A stretch of 64,000 nucleotides of DNA from Prolixibacteraceae bacterium. Lineage in GTDB: Bacteria; Bacteroidota; Bacteroidia; Bacteroidales; Prolixibacteraceae. The notes beneath the pieces are model-generated. The model saw only the letters and a program-made list of their open reading frames with translations. It searched no databases and was not told where the DNA came from. Location: the NCBI GenBank assembly GCA_018648265.1, contig JABGRN010000001.1, positions 1 through 64,000 of the forward strand, written 5' to 3'. Of the stretch, positions 28,129-38,215 are shown piece by piece (position 1 is the first letter of the stretch; each line of letters starts with the position of its first letter). Position numbers and translations under genes: made by a program.

Positions 28129-28136
28129 GAAATTTA
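28129..28136 (+). promoter_or_regulatory. -7 promoter box of lepA
   Basis: TATCTTTG matches TAnnTTTG exactly, 44 bp before the lepA ATG. No clear -33 TTG is present. Confidence 0.4.
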
Positions 28137-28180
28137 GTTTGAATCCCAAAATTAAATTGAACTTTAATAATAATTTTTAG

Positions 28181-29968
28181 ATGAACAATATTCGCAACTT
28201 TTGTATAATAGCCCATATTGATCACGGGAAAAGCACACTTGCCGATCGTCTTTTAGAGTTTACAAAAACTATTGGTGAAAGGGAAATGCAAAATCAGGTC
28301 CTTGATAATATGGAACTTGAGAAGGAACGTGGTATTACAATAAAAAGCCATGCCATTCAGATGGACTATTTGCATAAAGACATTGATTATAAATTAAATT
28401 TAATCGATACTCCCGGCCATGTCGATTTTTCGTACGAAGTTTCACGGTCGATCGCTGCCTGCGAAGGAGCGCTGTTAATAATTGATGCTACGCAAGGAAT
28501 TCAGGCACAAACAATTTCCAATTTATATCTGGCTATTGAAAATGATTTAGAAATTATTCCAATTCTCAATAAAATGGATTTAGATAATGCCATGCCGGAA
28601 GTTGTTGAAGAGCAAATAATCGATTTGATCGGGTGTGATCACGAAGATATCATCCATGCAAGTGGAAAAACAGGAATGGGTGTTGAAACTATTTTAGAAA
28701 ATATTATTGAAAAAGTTCCGGAACCGAAAGGAGATCCTGAAGCACCATTACAAGCATTGATTTTCGATTCTGTTTTTAATTCATTCAGGGGGATTATTGC
28801 CTATTTTAAAATAATAAATGGACAAATAAGAAAAAAAGATCTTGTAAAATTTATGGCAACCGGAAAAGAATACCATGCTGATGAAGTTGGTGTTTTAAAG
28901 CTAAGTTTACAAGCCCGTGACGTTCTTGTCCCTGGCGATGTTGGTTATATTATATCGGGTATTAAAACGGCAAAAGAGGTAAAAGTTGGAGATACAATTA
29001 CACATGTAAAAAACCCTTGCACAAATAGGATTGATGGTTTTGAAGAAGTAAAACCTATGGTTTTTGCAGGTATTTACCCTATTGATGCTGATGATTATGA
29101 AGATCTCAGGAATGCAATGGATAAATTACAGCTGAACGATGCTTCGTTAACGTTTGAACCCGAATCATCAGCAGCACTGGGATTTGGATTCCGCTGTGGT
29201 TTTTTGGGATTATTACACATGGAAATTATTCAGGAAAGGCTGGAACGGGAATTTGATATGAATGTAATTACTACGGTTCCAAACGTATCGTACTTAGTTC
29301 ATTTAACCGATGGTTCTACGCAAACCGTTTACAACCCATCGGGAATGCCTGTTTCAACAACTATAACCGAAATTGACGAACCTTACATTAGGGCAAATAT
29401 TATTACTGCATCAGAATTTATTGGCCCGGTAATGAATTTATGTCTCGACAAAAGAGGGACTTTAATTAGTCAGAATTATTTAACTGCCGAACGTGCCGAC
29501 CTTGTTTTTAACCTTCCTTTAGGTGAAATTGTTTTCGATTTTTACGATAAGTTAAAAAGCATTTCAAAAGGTTACGCATCGTTCGATTATCACATGAGTG
29601 GATACAAACCAGCAAAATTGGTGAGGTTAGATATTCTTTTAAATGGTGAAATGGTTGATGCACTTTCAACCTTAATTCATTTTGATAATGCTTACACTTT
29701 TGGACGAAGGATGTGCGAAAAATTGAAAGAGCTAATTCCAAGGCAACAATTCGATATTGCAATTCAGGCTGCAATTGGCGCAAAAATTATTGCCCGTGAA
29801 ACAGTTAAGGCAGTTCGCAAAGATGTTACTGCAAAATGTTACGGTGGCGATATTACCCGAAAAAGGAAACTGCTCGAAAAACAGAAAAAGGGTAAAAAAC
29901 GCATGAAACAGGTGGGTAATGTTGAAGTTCCACAAAAAGCATTTTTAGCCGTTCTGAAACTGGATTAA
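28181..29968 (+). CDS. lepA: Elongation factor 4 (LepA)
   Basis: A 595-residue translational GTPase that back-translocates stalled ribosomes. GTPase motifs are complete: P-loop [14 protein letters not shown] (residues 9-22), switch I with [17 protein letters not shown] (G3) and NKMD (G4). The LepA-specific C-terminal domain is present ([23 protein letters not shown] and the Lys/Arg-rich tail [19 protein letters not shown]). The length matches the family (about 595-600 aa). Confidence 0.97.
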   Translation: MNNIRNFCIIAHIDHGKSTLADRLLEFTKTIGEREMQNQVLDNMELEKERGITIKSHAIQMDYLHKDIDYKLNLIDTPGHVDFSYEVSRSIAACEGALLIIDATQGIQAQTISNLYLAIENDLEIIPILNKMDLDNAMPEVVEEQIIDLIGCDHEDIIHASGKTGMGVETILENIIEKVPEPKGDPEAPLQALIFDSVFNSFRGIIAYFKIINGQIRKKDLVKFMATGKEYHADEVGVLKLSLQARDVLVPGDVGYIISGIKTAKEVKVGDTITHVKNPCTNRIDGFEEVKPMVFAGIYPIDADDYEDLRNAMDKLQLNDASLTFEPESSAALGFGFRCGFLGLLHMEIIQERLEREFDMNVITTVPNVSYLVHLTDGSTQTVYNPSGMPVSTTITEIDEPYIRANIITASEFIGPVMNLCLDKRGTLISQNYLTAERADLVFNLPLGEIVFDFYDKLKSISKGYASFDYHMSGYKPAKLVRLDILLNGEMVDALSTLIHFDNAYTFGRRMCEKLKELIPRQQFDIAIQAAIGAKIIARETVKAVRKDVTAKCYGGDITRKRKLLEKQKKGKKRMKQVGNVEVPQKAFLAVLKLD

Positions 29969-30209
29969 GAAAAACTGTACAAATCAAAAATAATAGTAAC
30001 CCGAAAATTTATAGTGTTTCATAACAGGTTTGTTGCAGAATCTACTTGTATCTGTTTTTTTTGGATCAATATTCTAAAATAAATTTACAACGACGGGTTT
30101 TTTTGACATTTTGGGCTAGCTCTTTTTGTTAGTGGTAATCCAGCCTTTTGCTATTTACTTTTGGCAAACTTCTATAAATTGCTTTTTGAATTTAGAAATC
30201 AAAAAATTA

Positions 30210-30899
30210 TCAAACTAAAAGCTTGTAGCCTTTTCCATGGACATTTATAATTTCTACTGTTTCTTCTTCTTTTAAATGTTTCCGAAGTTTAGTGATATAT
30301 ACATCCATGCTCCTGGCATTAAAGTAGTTATCGTCAATCCAAATTGACTTTAATGCGTAATTCCGCTCTAAAACTTTATTGGCATTCTGGCAAAGAAGTT
30401 TTAATAAATCTGATTCTTTTGTGGTTAACTTTACCGATTTTTCACCTTCCGATAAGGTTTGTTTTCTGGTATCGAACGAAAATTTCCCCAAAGTAAAAAC
30501 CTGTTCTCCCGCTAACTGGTTTTCCTGTGCTGTCCGGCGTAAAATTGCTTCAATCCTGAAAATCAACTCTTCCATACTAAAAGGTTTGGTAATGTAATCG
30601 TCTGCTCCCAATTTAAACCCTTCAATAACATCTTCTTTTAGGTTTTTGGCTGTTAGAAAAATTACCGGAATCTCGGCATTTACAATCCGAATATCCTTGG
30701 CGAGAGTAAACCCATCTTTTTTTGGCATCATAATATCAAGGATGCAAATATCATAATGTTCTCTCATAAAACCTTTGTAAGCAGCTTCGCCATCGGGGTA
30801 CAGATCGGCATCGTATCCTTTTGCAACGAGATATTCTTTTAACAGGAGCCCCAGGTTTTCATCGTCTTCTGCCAGCAATAATTTTGTTTTTTGTTCCAT
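30210..30899 (-). CDS. rprY: OmpR-type response regulator, RprY-like
   Basis: A 229-residue regulator. The receiver domain has acidic pocket EDDE, phosphoacceptor D55 (ICILDIMMPKKDGF), T in FLTAK and K in ITKPFS. A winged-helix Trans_reg_C domain (about 130-229) contains TTKESDLLKLLCQNANKVLERNYAL and the recognition segment RSMDVYITKLRKHL. It resembles RprY of Bacteroides fragilis. It starts 2 bp after the kinase gene, so the pair is co-transcribed and translationally close. The symbol is assigned by resemblance. Confidence 0.88.
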   Translation of the reverse strand: MEQKTKLLLAEDDENLGLLLKEYLVAKGYDADLYPDGEAAYKGFMREHYDICILDIMMPKKDGFTLAKDIRIVNAEIPVIFLTAKNLKEDVIEGFKLGADDYITKPFSMEELIFRIEAILRRTAQENQLAGEQVFTLGKFSFDTRKQTLSEGEKSVKLTTKESDLLKLLCQNANKVLERNYALKSIWIDDNYFNARSMDVYITKLRKHLKEEETVEIINVHGKGYKLLV

Positions 30900-30901
30900 G
30901 G

Positions 30902-32470
30902 TTAATTATTTATTTGTGGGAATAAGATACTAAACTTTGTGCCTTTATTAACTACACTTTCAACTTTAATTTTTCCGCTGTGCGAATCTACAATTTTCTT
31001 AACATAACTAAGCCCCAATCCAAATCCTTTTACATTATGGACATTGCCGGTTGGTACCCGGTAAAAACGGTCGAAAATTTGTATTTGATGTTCTTTTGGG
31101 ATTCCAATCCCTTTGTCTTGCACCGAAATTACCAATTGCCCTTTTTTATTTTCGGTTGCAACTTTAATCTCAGGGAATTCTTTGCTGTATTTCATTGCAT
31201 TGTCGAGCAAGTTAAAAATTACATTGGTAATGTGTACTTCGTCGCCTTTTAGAATTGGATCTTCGGCAATTATTTCAGTTTGTAATGTTCCATTTTTGCT
31301 TTTAACACGAAGTTCGAAATTGCTAGCAACATTGTTTATCATTGTATTTACATCAAATTCCCTAAATTTAAATTTCAACCTCCCTTCGTTAAAAATAGCC
31401 ATTTGCAATACCTTTTCTACCTGAAAACTCAAGCGTTTACTTTCCTGGTTAATAACTTTCGAAATGTGCTGAATAGTACTTGGTGTGTTTGTAACACTTC
31501 CATCTTCCAGCATCTGGCTTGCCAGCGAGATAGTTGAAATGGGTGTTTTTAGTTCGTGGGTCATATTATTTATAAAGTCGTTTTTGATCATCGATAATTT
31601 TTTTTGCCTGAAAATAATCATGATTGTATAAACAAAAATCCCTATCAATAATGCCGTTAAAATTATTGTTGGTATAATCATTAAACCGGTGGCTTTTAAC
31701 AGGTACACCGAACGTTTTTGAAAATACACATTTAAATAATTGGCTTTTGGCCCGTTGTAATCGTAAAGGAAAAGGGGCTGGTAATACTCTTTCTTTCGTC
31801 CGGGAACATAATCTTTGTTGCCAAAAATAATTTGATCTTTCCCCGAGCTTGAATTTTTTATTGCGTATTTATAGTCTAAATCGTAGCCGGTTGCAGAAAT
31901 GGCACTGGTCAAAATCTGATCGAGAAAGGTAGAATCAATTCGTTCCTGGATTGGTCTATCTTCAAGAAATATTTTATAATTGCCCCAGTTCAGGTTGTTT
32001 AGCCACCGTTCCATTTTCTGCTCTTGTTCGAGGTTATTCTCAAATAATAAATCGAGGCCTGCTGAAGCGTCACCGCTACTATTTGAATTTTCAATCTGCC
32101 CGTTATTGCTTGAATCTTTTAATTCTATTTGGAACCTTTCCTGAAAACTGCCAAAAATGTTACTTTCGGTGAGACTGAATTGAATACTTACCGATCCCTG
32201 GTTTGAACTATTCCTGGGAAAAACATTAAAATTTCCTGATGGTGAATTTACCCCGGGAAGTTGTCCCCTTTGGGCACAAATCCTGGCTTCGCGCCTTTCG
32301 TATGCTTCAAGTTGCTCTGCCACTCTTGCCAATGCATTCCTAACCAACTGATTATATTGATCTTCACGAATATCCGAAGCCGTTTTAATCGAATTGGTTT
32401 GAACCAAAATCAAACCCGAAAGCACCAACGCCATTAAAAATATTAATGTTAATAACATTTTTCTGCTCAT
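30902..32470 (-). CDS. rprX: Sensor histidine kinase, RprX-like
   Basis: A 522-residue kinase: N-terminal membrane segment (about 6-26), a 235-residue periplasmic sensor domain rich in Ser/Asn (GNFNVFPRNSSNQGS), a second membrane segment (about 263-286), then HisKA with phosphoacceptor H305 in MTHELKTPIS and HATPase_c with N-box (LLDNAMKYS), G1 (DKGIGIPKEH) and G2 (GFGLGLSYVKKIV). It is upstream of rprY with 2 bp between them. The domain order matches RprX. The periplasmic ligand is unknown. Confidence 0.88.
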   Translation of the reverse strand: MSRKMLLTLIFLMALVLSGLILVQTNSIKTASDIREDQYNQLVRNALARVAEQLEAYERREARICAQRGQLPGVNSPSGNFNVFPRNSSNQGSVSIQFSLTESNIFGSFQERFQIELKDSSNNGQIENSNSSGDASAGLDLLFENNLEQEQKMERWLNNLNWGNYKIFLEDRPIQERIDSTFLDQILTSAISATGYDLDYKYAIKNSSSGKDQIIFGNKDYVPGRKKEYYQPLFLYDYNGPKANYLNVYFQKRSVYLLKATGLMIIPTIILTALLIGIFVYTIMIIFRQKKLSMIKNDFINNMTHELKTPISTISLASQMLEDGSVTNTPSTIQHISKVINQESKRLSFQVEKVLQMAIFNEGRLKFKFREFDVNTMINNVASNFELRVKSKNGTLQTEIIAEDPILKGDEVHITNVIFNLLDNAMKYSKEFPEIKVATENKKGQLVISVQDKGIGIPKEHQIQIFDRFYRVPTGNVHNVKGFGLGLSYVKKIVDSHSGKIKVESVVNKGTKFSILFPQINN

Positions 32471-32640
32471 GCGGCAAAGATAATTTTATTGAAATGCTGA
32501 GTATGCCCTCCTTAACATTATTTAACTTCGCTAATAGATTTGTATAAATTATTAACCTGTTGAATTCTACAATTCGGCTATATAAAAGATTATTTATGAA
32601 TAATATTCCTGTAGATTTTCAATTTTAGCATTAAAAAGAT

Positions 32641-33216
32641 TCATTTGGTATTTTTTAAAAGCAACTTTTCAATAACAATTGGAAAATGTTTGTACTCCAG
32701 TTGATGGACTTTTTTAGCAACATCTTCAGCTGAATCGGATGTTAAAACCGGGCATTTTGTTTGAAAAATCAATTCTCCTTCATCGTATTTATTGTTTACC
32801 CAATGAATTGAAATACCCGATTCTGTTTCTCCATTTTCAACAACTGAGTTATGGACCCTCATCCCAAACATCCCTTTTCCTCCGTATTTCGGCAATAATG
32901 CTGGATGAATATTGATGGTCTTAAAATTTTTTGTCAAATTTGAAGGGACCAACCATAAAAAACCAGCCAAAACAATTAAATCAATTTTACGATTATTTAA
33001 TACATGAACAATTTCATCGCTTTCATAAAATCTCCCACGATCAAAAACAAAGGTTTCAACCTGTAGGGTTTGAGCCCTTTTCAAAGCAAATGAATTTGGG
33101 TTGTTAGACCACAATGAATCTACTTTAACAGATTCATACTTAGAAAAATACTCGATAATATTTTGGGCATTTGTCCCCGAGCCTGATGCAAATATGGCGA
33201 TTCTCTTTACTTTCAT
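32641..33216 (-). CDS. purN: Phosphoribosylglycinamide formyltransferase
   Basis: A 191-residue GAR transformylase, which uses 10-formyl-THF in the third step of purine synthesis. Visible motifs are the phosphate-binding loop ASGSGTNAQNI, the catalytic Asn/His region INIHPALLPKYGGKGMFG and the Asp loop HWVNNKYDEGELI. The length fits PurN (about 190-210 aa). It is divergent from acpP with 186 bp between starts. Confidence 0.95.
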   Translation of the reverse strand: MKVKRIAIFASGSGTNAQNIIEYFSKYESVKVDSLWSNNPNSFALKRAQTLQVETFVFDRGRFYESDEIVHVLNNRKIDLIVLAGFLWLVPSNLTKNFKTINIHPALLPKYGGKGMFGMRVHNSVVENGETESGISIHWVNNKYDEGELIFQTKCPVLTSDSAEDVAKKVHQLEYKHFPIVIEKLLLKNTK

Positions 33217-33320
33217 TTTATAACACTGTTAATTGATGGAACATTTGACTAATTTGTTCAAATTTAGAAGCTTACATTTCTTTTCTTTCACCCTGTTTAT
33301 ATCTTTTTTTCAGTTTTTTC

Positions 33321-33352
33321 TTTGATATATAAACGGTAAATTTATTACTTTG
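33321..33352 (+). promoter_or_regulatory. Candidate acpP promoter
   Basis: TTTG at 33321-33324, 20 bases, then TTACTTTG (33345-33352), one mismatch to TAnnTTTG. It lies 50 bp before acpP. Confidence 0.45.
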
Positions 33353-33402
33353 CAGCGAATTATTAAAAAAACAAAATTAGTATTAATCAAAATTTTAGAA
33401 TT

Positions 33403-33639
33403 ATGTCTGACGTTGCAGCAAAAGTAAAAGCAATTATTGTTGATAAATTAGGTGTTGATGAAAGTGAAGTAACTAACGAAGCTTCTTTCACAAACGATTT
33501 AGGTGCCGATTCATTAGATACTGTTGAGTTGATAATGGAATTCGAAAAAGAATTTGACCTTGCAATTCCTGATGATCAAGCTGAAAAGATTTCAACTGTT
33601 GGTGAAGCAATTGAACATATCGTAGAGGCCGTTAAGTAA
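33403..33639 (+). CDS. acpP: Acyl carrier protein
   Basis: A 78-residue acidic carrier protein of type II fatty-acid synthesis. The phosphopantetheine attachment site is S37 in [10 protein letters not shown]. It is followed 21 bp later by fabF, the common acpP-fabF-rnc order. Length and composition are standard. Confidence 0.97.
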   Translation: MSDVAAKVKAIIVDKLGVDESEVTNEASFTNDLGADSLDTVELIMEFEKEFDLAIPDDQAEKISTVGEAIEHIVEAVK

Positions 33640-33660
33640 TTAAACCCAGTATTTTCATTT

Positions 33661-34902
33661 ATGGAATTAAGACGGGTAGTTATAACCGGGATAGGAACCT
33701 TGAACCCTTTAGGCAATTCTGTTGAAGAATTCTGGGAGAATTTGAAAAACGGAGTTAGCGGTGCTAGGCCAATTACAAGATTCGATGCTTCGAGGCATAA
33801 AACTCAATTTGCCTGCGAAGTAAAAAATTTTGACGCCACCGATTACATGGAGCGTAAAGAGGCCCGTAAATACGATTTGTACACACAATTCGCATTTGCC
33901 AGTACCGACCAGGCTGTTAAAGATAGCGGGCTTGATCTGGAAAAGGTCGATCACGATCGGGTAGGCGTAATTTGGGGGGCTGGGATTGGAGGGCTCCAGA
34001 CCTTTTTTGAAGAGGTGAAAAATTTTAACGTTGAAAGGCCTAGGTTTTCGCCGTTTTTTATCCCTAAAATGATTGCAAATATTGCGGGGGGGTTGCTTTC
34101 CATAAAATATGGTTTTAGAGGACCAAATTACACAACCGTAAGTGCATGTGCATCAGCATCGCACGCCATGATCGATGCTTTTAACATGATTCGTCTGGGC
34201 AAAGCAGAAATGATGATTACAGGTGGTTCGGAAGCTGGGATTAACGAACCAGGAATGGCAGGATTTAACTCAATGAGAGCTATTTCAACCCGTAACGACG
34301 ATCCTAAAACTGCGTCGCGCCCATTCGATAAAGATCGCGATGGTTTTGTGATGGGTGAGGGTTCAACTGCTTTTGTTTTGGAAGAATATGAAGGTGCCAT
34401 TAAAAGAGGAGCCAAAATTTATGCTGAAATTGGAGGTGGAGGAATGTCTGCCGATGCATATCACATGACTGCCCCGGATCCGGAAGGACGAGGTGCAAAC
34501 CTGGTTATGAAATGGGCCTTGGAAGATGCAGGTTTAAAACCCGAAGACGTTGATTACATTAATGTTCATGGAACAGCAACACCATTAGGTGATATTGCAG
34601 AACCCAAAGCAATTATCAAAACTTTTGGTGAGCATGCATACAATTTAAGTATTAGTTCAACGAAGTCGATGACTGGCCACTTGTTAGGCGCAGCAGGCGC
34701 AGTTGAAGGGCTTGCATGTATTCTCGCTATTCAGAATGGCATAATCCCGCCTACCATTAACCATTTTACAGATGATCCTGAAATTGACAACAATCTGGAT
34801 TTCACATTCAATGTTGCCAAAAAGAAGGAAGTTAATGTTGCAATAAGCAATACATTTGGTTTTGGTGGCCACAATGCAACAGTGGTATTTAAAAAACTGT
34901 AG
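33661..34902 (+). CDS. fabF: 3-oxoacyl-ACP synthase II
   Basis: A 413-residue elongating condensing enzyme of fatty-acid synthesis. The Cys-His-His triad is visible: C163 (VSACASASH), H303 (NVHGTATPLGD) and H340 (MTGHLLGAAG). The C-terminal NTFGFGGHNATVVF is characteristic of FabF. It is in an operon with acpP upstream and rnc 6 bp downstream. Confidence 0.97.
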   Translation: MELRRVVITGIGTLNPLGNSVEEFWENLKNGVSGARPITRFDASRHKTQFACEVKNFDATDYMERKEARKYDLYTQFAFASTDQAVKDSGLDLEKVDHDRVGVIWGAGIGGLQTFFEEVKNFNVERPRFSPFFIPKMIANIAGGLLSIKYGFRGPNYTTVSACASASHAMIDAFNMIRLGKAEMMITGGSEAGINEPGMAGFNSMRAISTRNDDPKTASRPFDKDRDGFVMGEGSTAFVLEEYEGAIKRGAKIYAEIGGGGMSADAYHMTAPDPEGRGANLVMKWALEDAGLKPEDVDYINVHGTATPLGDIAEPKAIIKTFGEHAYNLSISSTKSMTGHLLGAAGAVEGLACILAIQNGIIPPTINHFTDDPEIDNNLDFTFNVAKKKEVNVAISNTFGFGGHNATVVFKKL

Positions 34903-34908
34903 GAAACT

Positions 34909-35640
34909 GTGATAAAAAAAATAGTTCAAAGAATAAAACTCTTTTCGTCATCTCGGAAAGGGTTTTATTTGTTTTTAAAAAATATTATTGGGTTTTATCC
35001 TGAAAACCTTAAATTATATGATCTTGCATTTATTCATAAATCGGCCTCAACCATCGATTCACAAGGTAATTTTATTAACAACGAACGACTTGAATTCCTG
35101 GGAGATGCAATCCTTGGTGCCATAATCGCCGAATTTCTTTATAATCGATTTCCCCAGGAAGATGAAGGTTTTCTTACAAAAACGCGTTCGAAATTAGTTA
35201 ACCGTACGTTTCTCACCAAACTCACTTTCGAAATGGGGTTAAATGTTTTTATTGATTCGAACACAACTAAAAATATTGATAAAAGCCATATTTACGGCGA
35301 TGCACTCGAAGCTCTAATTGGAGCCATTTATCTCGATACTGACTACAAAACAGCTAAATTCTTTGTCACAAAAAAAATTCTTTCGCAATTTGTTGACTTA
35401 AATGAGATTGAACAAAATGACTCTAATTTTAAAAGCCAGTTGATTGAATGGAGCCAAAAAAACAAAAAGGAGATTATTTTTGAAACCATTGAAGAGCCGA
35501 TGGATAAATCGAGGCAACCAAAATTCGTGGCTATCGTTGAATTAGACAACAAAGAAATTGGCAAGGGTATAGGAAGTTCAAAAAAGGAGGCACAACAAAA
35601 TGCAGCCCGGCAAACACTGAAAAAACTTGAACATTTATAA
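34909..35640 (+). CDS. rnc: Ribonuclease III
   Basis: A 243-residue double-strand RNA endonuclease. The start is a GTG at 34909, 6 bp after fabF. The signature NNERLEFLGDAILG (about 62-75) and the second acidic cluster GDALEALIGAIYLD (about 128-141) provide the Mg ligands. A dsRNA-binding domain occupies about 170-243 (KFVAIVELDNKEIGKGIGSSKKEAQQNAA). It has an N-terminal extension of about 25 basic residues relative to E. coli Rnc, as in other Bacteroidota. Confidence 0.95.
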   Translation: MIKKIVQRIKLFSSSRKGFYLFLKNIIGFYPENLKLYDLAFIHKSASTIDSQGNFINNERLEFLGDAILGAIIAEFLYNRFPQEDEGFLTKTRSKLVNRTFLTKLTFEMGLNVFIDSNTTKNIDKSHIYGDALEALIGAIYLDTDYKTAKFFVTKKILSQFVDLNEIEQNDSNFKSQLIEWSQKNKKEIIFETIEEPMDKSRQPKFVAIVELDNKEIGKGIGSSKKEAQQNAARQTLKKLEHL

Positions 35641-35759
35641 AATCTGTTGCCCTGACTTACTTCAATTTCAGATATCTGTGAAGTAATTATTTTAAAAACA
35701 AACTCAAAAACAAATATTAATCCGTCTCTTATTATATTTGCCCTCAATTTTAATATCGC

Positions 35760-36452
35760 ATGAACGAATATCTGATTTACACTTTAGGATTTCTGTCCCA
35801 GATTCTTTTCTTTATAAGAACCATAGCACAGTGGTTTAAATCGGAACAGGAAGGAGAAGTTATTTCACCAATTATATATTGGCAACTCAGTCTGGGTGGT
35901 TCAATCCTGATGTTAACTTATGGAATCATGAGGAATGATTTTGCTATTGTACTCGGTCAATTTATTGTTTACGGAATTTACATTCGGAATCTTCAGTTAA
36001 AAAATGCCTGGAAAATAATGCACTGGCTGTCAAAAAGCCTGGCCATAATTATTCCATTATTTTATGTCGGATGGCTTATTTTTGCTGATTCACATAATTT
36101 TAGCACTATCATTAAAAACAAGGATATTTCATTATTCTTGTTAATTTGGGGATCCACCGGGCAAATAATTTTCACCTTCCGGTTTGTTTACCAGTGGATT
36201 TATTCTGAAAATAGAAAAGATTCTGTTCTGCCTTTAGGTTTTTGGGTAATAAGTACAATTGGTTCGTTAATGATTTTTTCTTACGCCATTTACCGGATCG
36301 ACCCCGTTTTATTTGCCGCTCACAGTCTAGGCCTTTTTATTTATATCCGGAATATTTTATTGCATTTCGGGAAAGGAAGCCTGTTTTCAAGACTCAATAA
36401 AATTCCTTTTCTGAATAAAATCTTCAATAAAGTTTCGGATAAAATAAAATAG
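35760..36452 (+). CDS. LAB_N (lipid-A-disaccharide synthase N-terminal-like) membrane protein
   Basis: A 230-residue membrane protein with two tandem copies of the LAB_N domain (about 5-75 and 125-200). Each contains a Q-W-x-x-S-E pattern (FFIRTIAQWFKSEQEG; FTFRFVYQWIYSENRK), followed by P-x-x-[FY]-W and a GS-hydrophobic run. The domain is found fused to LpxB in some bacteria; free-standing forms are of unclear function. A -7 box TATATTTG lies at 35733-35740. An imperfect inverted repeat (ATAGGTC/GACCTAT, 36449-36481) covers its stop and may terminate convergent transcripts. Confidence 0.83.
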   Translation: MNEYLIYTLGFLSQILFFIRTIAQWFKSEQEGEVISPIIYWQLSLGGSILMLTYGIMRNDFAIVLGQFIVYGIYIRNLQLKNAWKIMHWLSKSLAIIIPLFYVGWLIFADSHNFSTIIKNKDISLFLLIWGSTGQIIFTFRFVYQWIYSENRKDSVLPLGFWVISTIGSLMIFSYAIYRIDPVLFAAHSLGLFIYIRNILLHFGKGSLFSRLNKIPFLNKIFNKVSDKIK

Positions 36453-36505
36453 GTCAGCACTTTATTCCAAAACCGACCTATCCTATTTATTGTTTCATTG
36501 ATTAA

Positions 36506-36910
36506 TTATTCCGGTAAGCGTGGCTTTATTATTTCTTTTAATACGAAATACGAAATCATCGAAAAAATAAAAACTACAAATCCCCATATTGGTGCATAAA
36601 AACTTACAATTGCCCCACCCATTACTATTTGAGGGGAAATATCTGCAGCAGCACGAATAACTTCCAGTGCCTGTACTATTCCTACAATTTGAGATAATAA
36701 ACCGACGGCCAGGGAAACCGATCCGGCCATTAAAATTAAATCGAGGAATTTGAGATTATTGACTTTTTTTGTAAAAATCTCAACTACTTTCCAAACCGTT
36801 ATTGCCAACATAAGAAGTCCTAACAATGTAATAATATGCATGAAAGGTCCTCCAATTTTGTAAGCTTCAAGCATATACCCAAAACCTGTTTCTGCTTTGT
36901 CTAATTCCAT
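36506..36910 (-). CDS. Small TolQ/MotA/ExbB-like membrane protein
   Basis: A 134-residue protein with three membrane segments (about 20-43, 58-82 and 103-127). The segment VSLAVGLLSQIVGIVQALEVIRAAADISPQIVMGGA resembles the core helix pair of the MotA/TolQ/ExbB proton-channel family, where the loop before the last helix is typically G-Ala rich. It is much shorter than classical ExbB (about 230 aa), and no ExbD or TonB gene is adjacent. It is divergent from a LytS/LytTR pair, which may regulate it (inference). Confidence 0.65.
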   Translation of the reverse strand: MELDKAETGFGYMLEAYKIGGPFMHIITLLGLLMLAITVWKVVEIFTKKVNNLKFLDLILMAGSVSLAVGLLSQIVGIVQALEVIRAAADISPQIVMGGAIVSFYAPIWGFVVFIFSMISYFVLKEIIKPRLPE

Positions 36911-37126
36911 AACTTTTATTTTTAAAATTTATGTCGGCAATTTAATTTAGTTGAATTGCATCAATGGAATTTTATCGTTGAACAACACCATTTTCAAACT
37001 TAACTGCATTTTGGGAGTAAAACAACTTGACTGAAATCAATTTGGTTATTCGACATTAAAATTGTGCATTTTATCGATAGGTTTTTTAAATCAACTATTT
37101 CTATTTTATTTTTCTACTTTTAAGTT

Positions 37127-38212
37127 ATGACAGACAAACTTCAAAATATAATCTCCCTACTCCATAAATCAAAAACCATACGAATTATCTGTCACCTGGT
37201 TTTTTGGGTAATCGTGGCATTCTTTTATTTTTTCCTGTTTAGTTGGAATAGTGAATTTCGTGAAGTCTCAGTTATTTTTTCAATTGGCCTTTTACCGGTT
37301 GCAATTCTTGTCACCTATTTTTTTAACTATACTTTGGTCCCTAAATATCTTTGGAGAAAACGTTACGGAAGATTCTTCCTTTTTAGTTTTTATACATTAT
37401 TGGTTTCAACGTGGTTTTCATTTCTGATTGTATTTTTTGCCTTGCTTTTTATTTTAAACAAAGAGGCGTCGCTCGACCCATCAGTTTTATATCCAGAGTT
37501 GCAGGTAATTTCGCTCAACTTTATTGTATTCCTTTCAATTGCCATAAAACAAGTAAAACGGGCCTTTTTTATTCAACAAGAAAAAAATAAATTAGAAAAA
37601 ATAAAACTTACCACCGAATTGAAACTTAAAGAGGCTGAATTAAAGCTTCTGAAAGCACAAATCCATCCCCACTTTTTATTCAACACTTTAAATAATTTAT
37701 ACGGATTAACACTCGAAAAATCGGACGATGCACCCAATTTGGTACTGCAACTTTCTGAAATCCTGGATTATATTTTGTACCGCTGCGACGAACAAAGTGT
37801 TTTGCTTTCAGAAGAAATAAATAACCTGAAAAATTATATTGAAATCGAAAAAATAAGGTATTCAAATAAATTAAAATTGGAAGTTGATTTTTCGGAAGAA
37901 ACAAATGGATTTAAAATTGCCCCGCTCATTATTCTCCCTTTTGTTGAAAACGCATTTAAACATGGTGTGAGCAATTTTCCCGGAGTTGCCTTTGTGAAAA
38001 TTAAGTTGATACTTGCCGGGAAAAGCATGGTTTTTAATGTTGAAAATACTAAAAACCCAAATCTGAAAAATAATGTAAAATACGTCAAAGGGATCGGGTT
38101 AAAAAATGTAAAAAAGAGGTTAGATTTTATTTATCCTGAAAAATACATTTTAAGTATTGATGAAAAGGACAAAACATTTTCAGTAAATTTAACCATCGAA
38201 TTGGGAAATTAG
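37127..38212 (+). CDS. LytS-type sensor histidine kinase
   Basis: A 361-residue membrane kinase of the His_kinase class. There are four membrane segments in residues about 20-145, a Lys/Glu-rich coiled linker (about 148-175), the phosphoacceptor motif QIHPHFLFNTLNN with H182, and a HATPase domain with N-box FVENAFKHG and G box KGIGLKNVKKRL. It resembles the kinase at 3873-4919 in layout but differs in sequence. It is followed by its LytTR regulator after 3 bp. The signal is unknown. Confidence 0.9.
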   Translation: MTDKLQNIISLLHKSKTIRIICHLVFWVIVAFFYFFLFSWNSEFREVSVIFSIGLLPVAILVTYFFNYTLVPKYLWRKRYGRFFLFSFYTLLVSTWFSFLIVFFALLFILNKEASLDPSVLYPELQVISLNFIVFLSIAIKQVKRAFFIQQEKNKLEKIKLTTELKLKEAELKLLKAQIHPHFLFNTLNNLYGLTLEKSDDAPNLVLQLSEILDYILYRCDEQSVLLSEEINNLKNYIEIEKIRYSNKLKLEVDFSEETNGFKIAPLIILPFVENAFKHGVSNFPGVAFVKIKLILAGKSMVFNVENTKNPNLKNNVKYVKGIGLKNVKKRLDFIYPEKYILSIDEKDKTFSVNLTIELGN

Positions 38213-38215
38213 CAA

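Larger units (their letters stand above)
27596..28180. other. Intergenic region before lepA
   Basis: 585 bp, very AT-rich. It holds a strong isolated hairpin (27915-27938) and a -7 promoter box for lepA (28129-28136). A 28-codon frame (27828-27914) ends exactly at the hairpin but is too weak to call. No tRNA was seen. Confidence 0.5.
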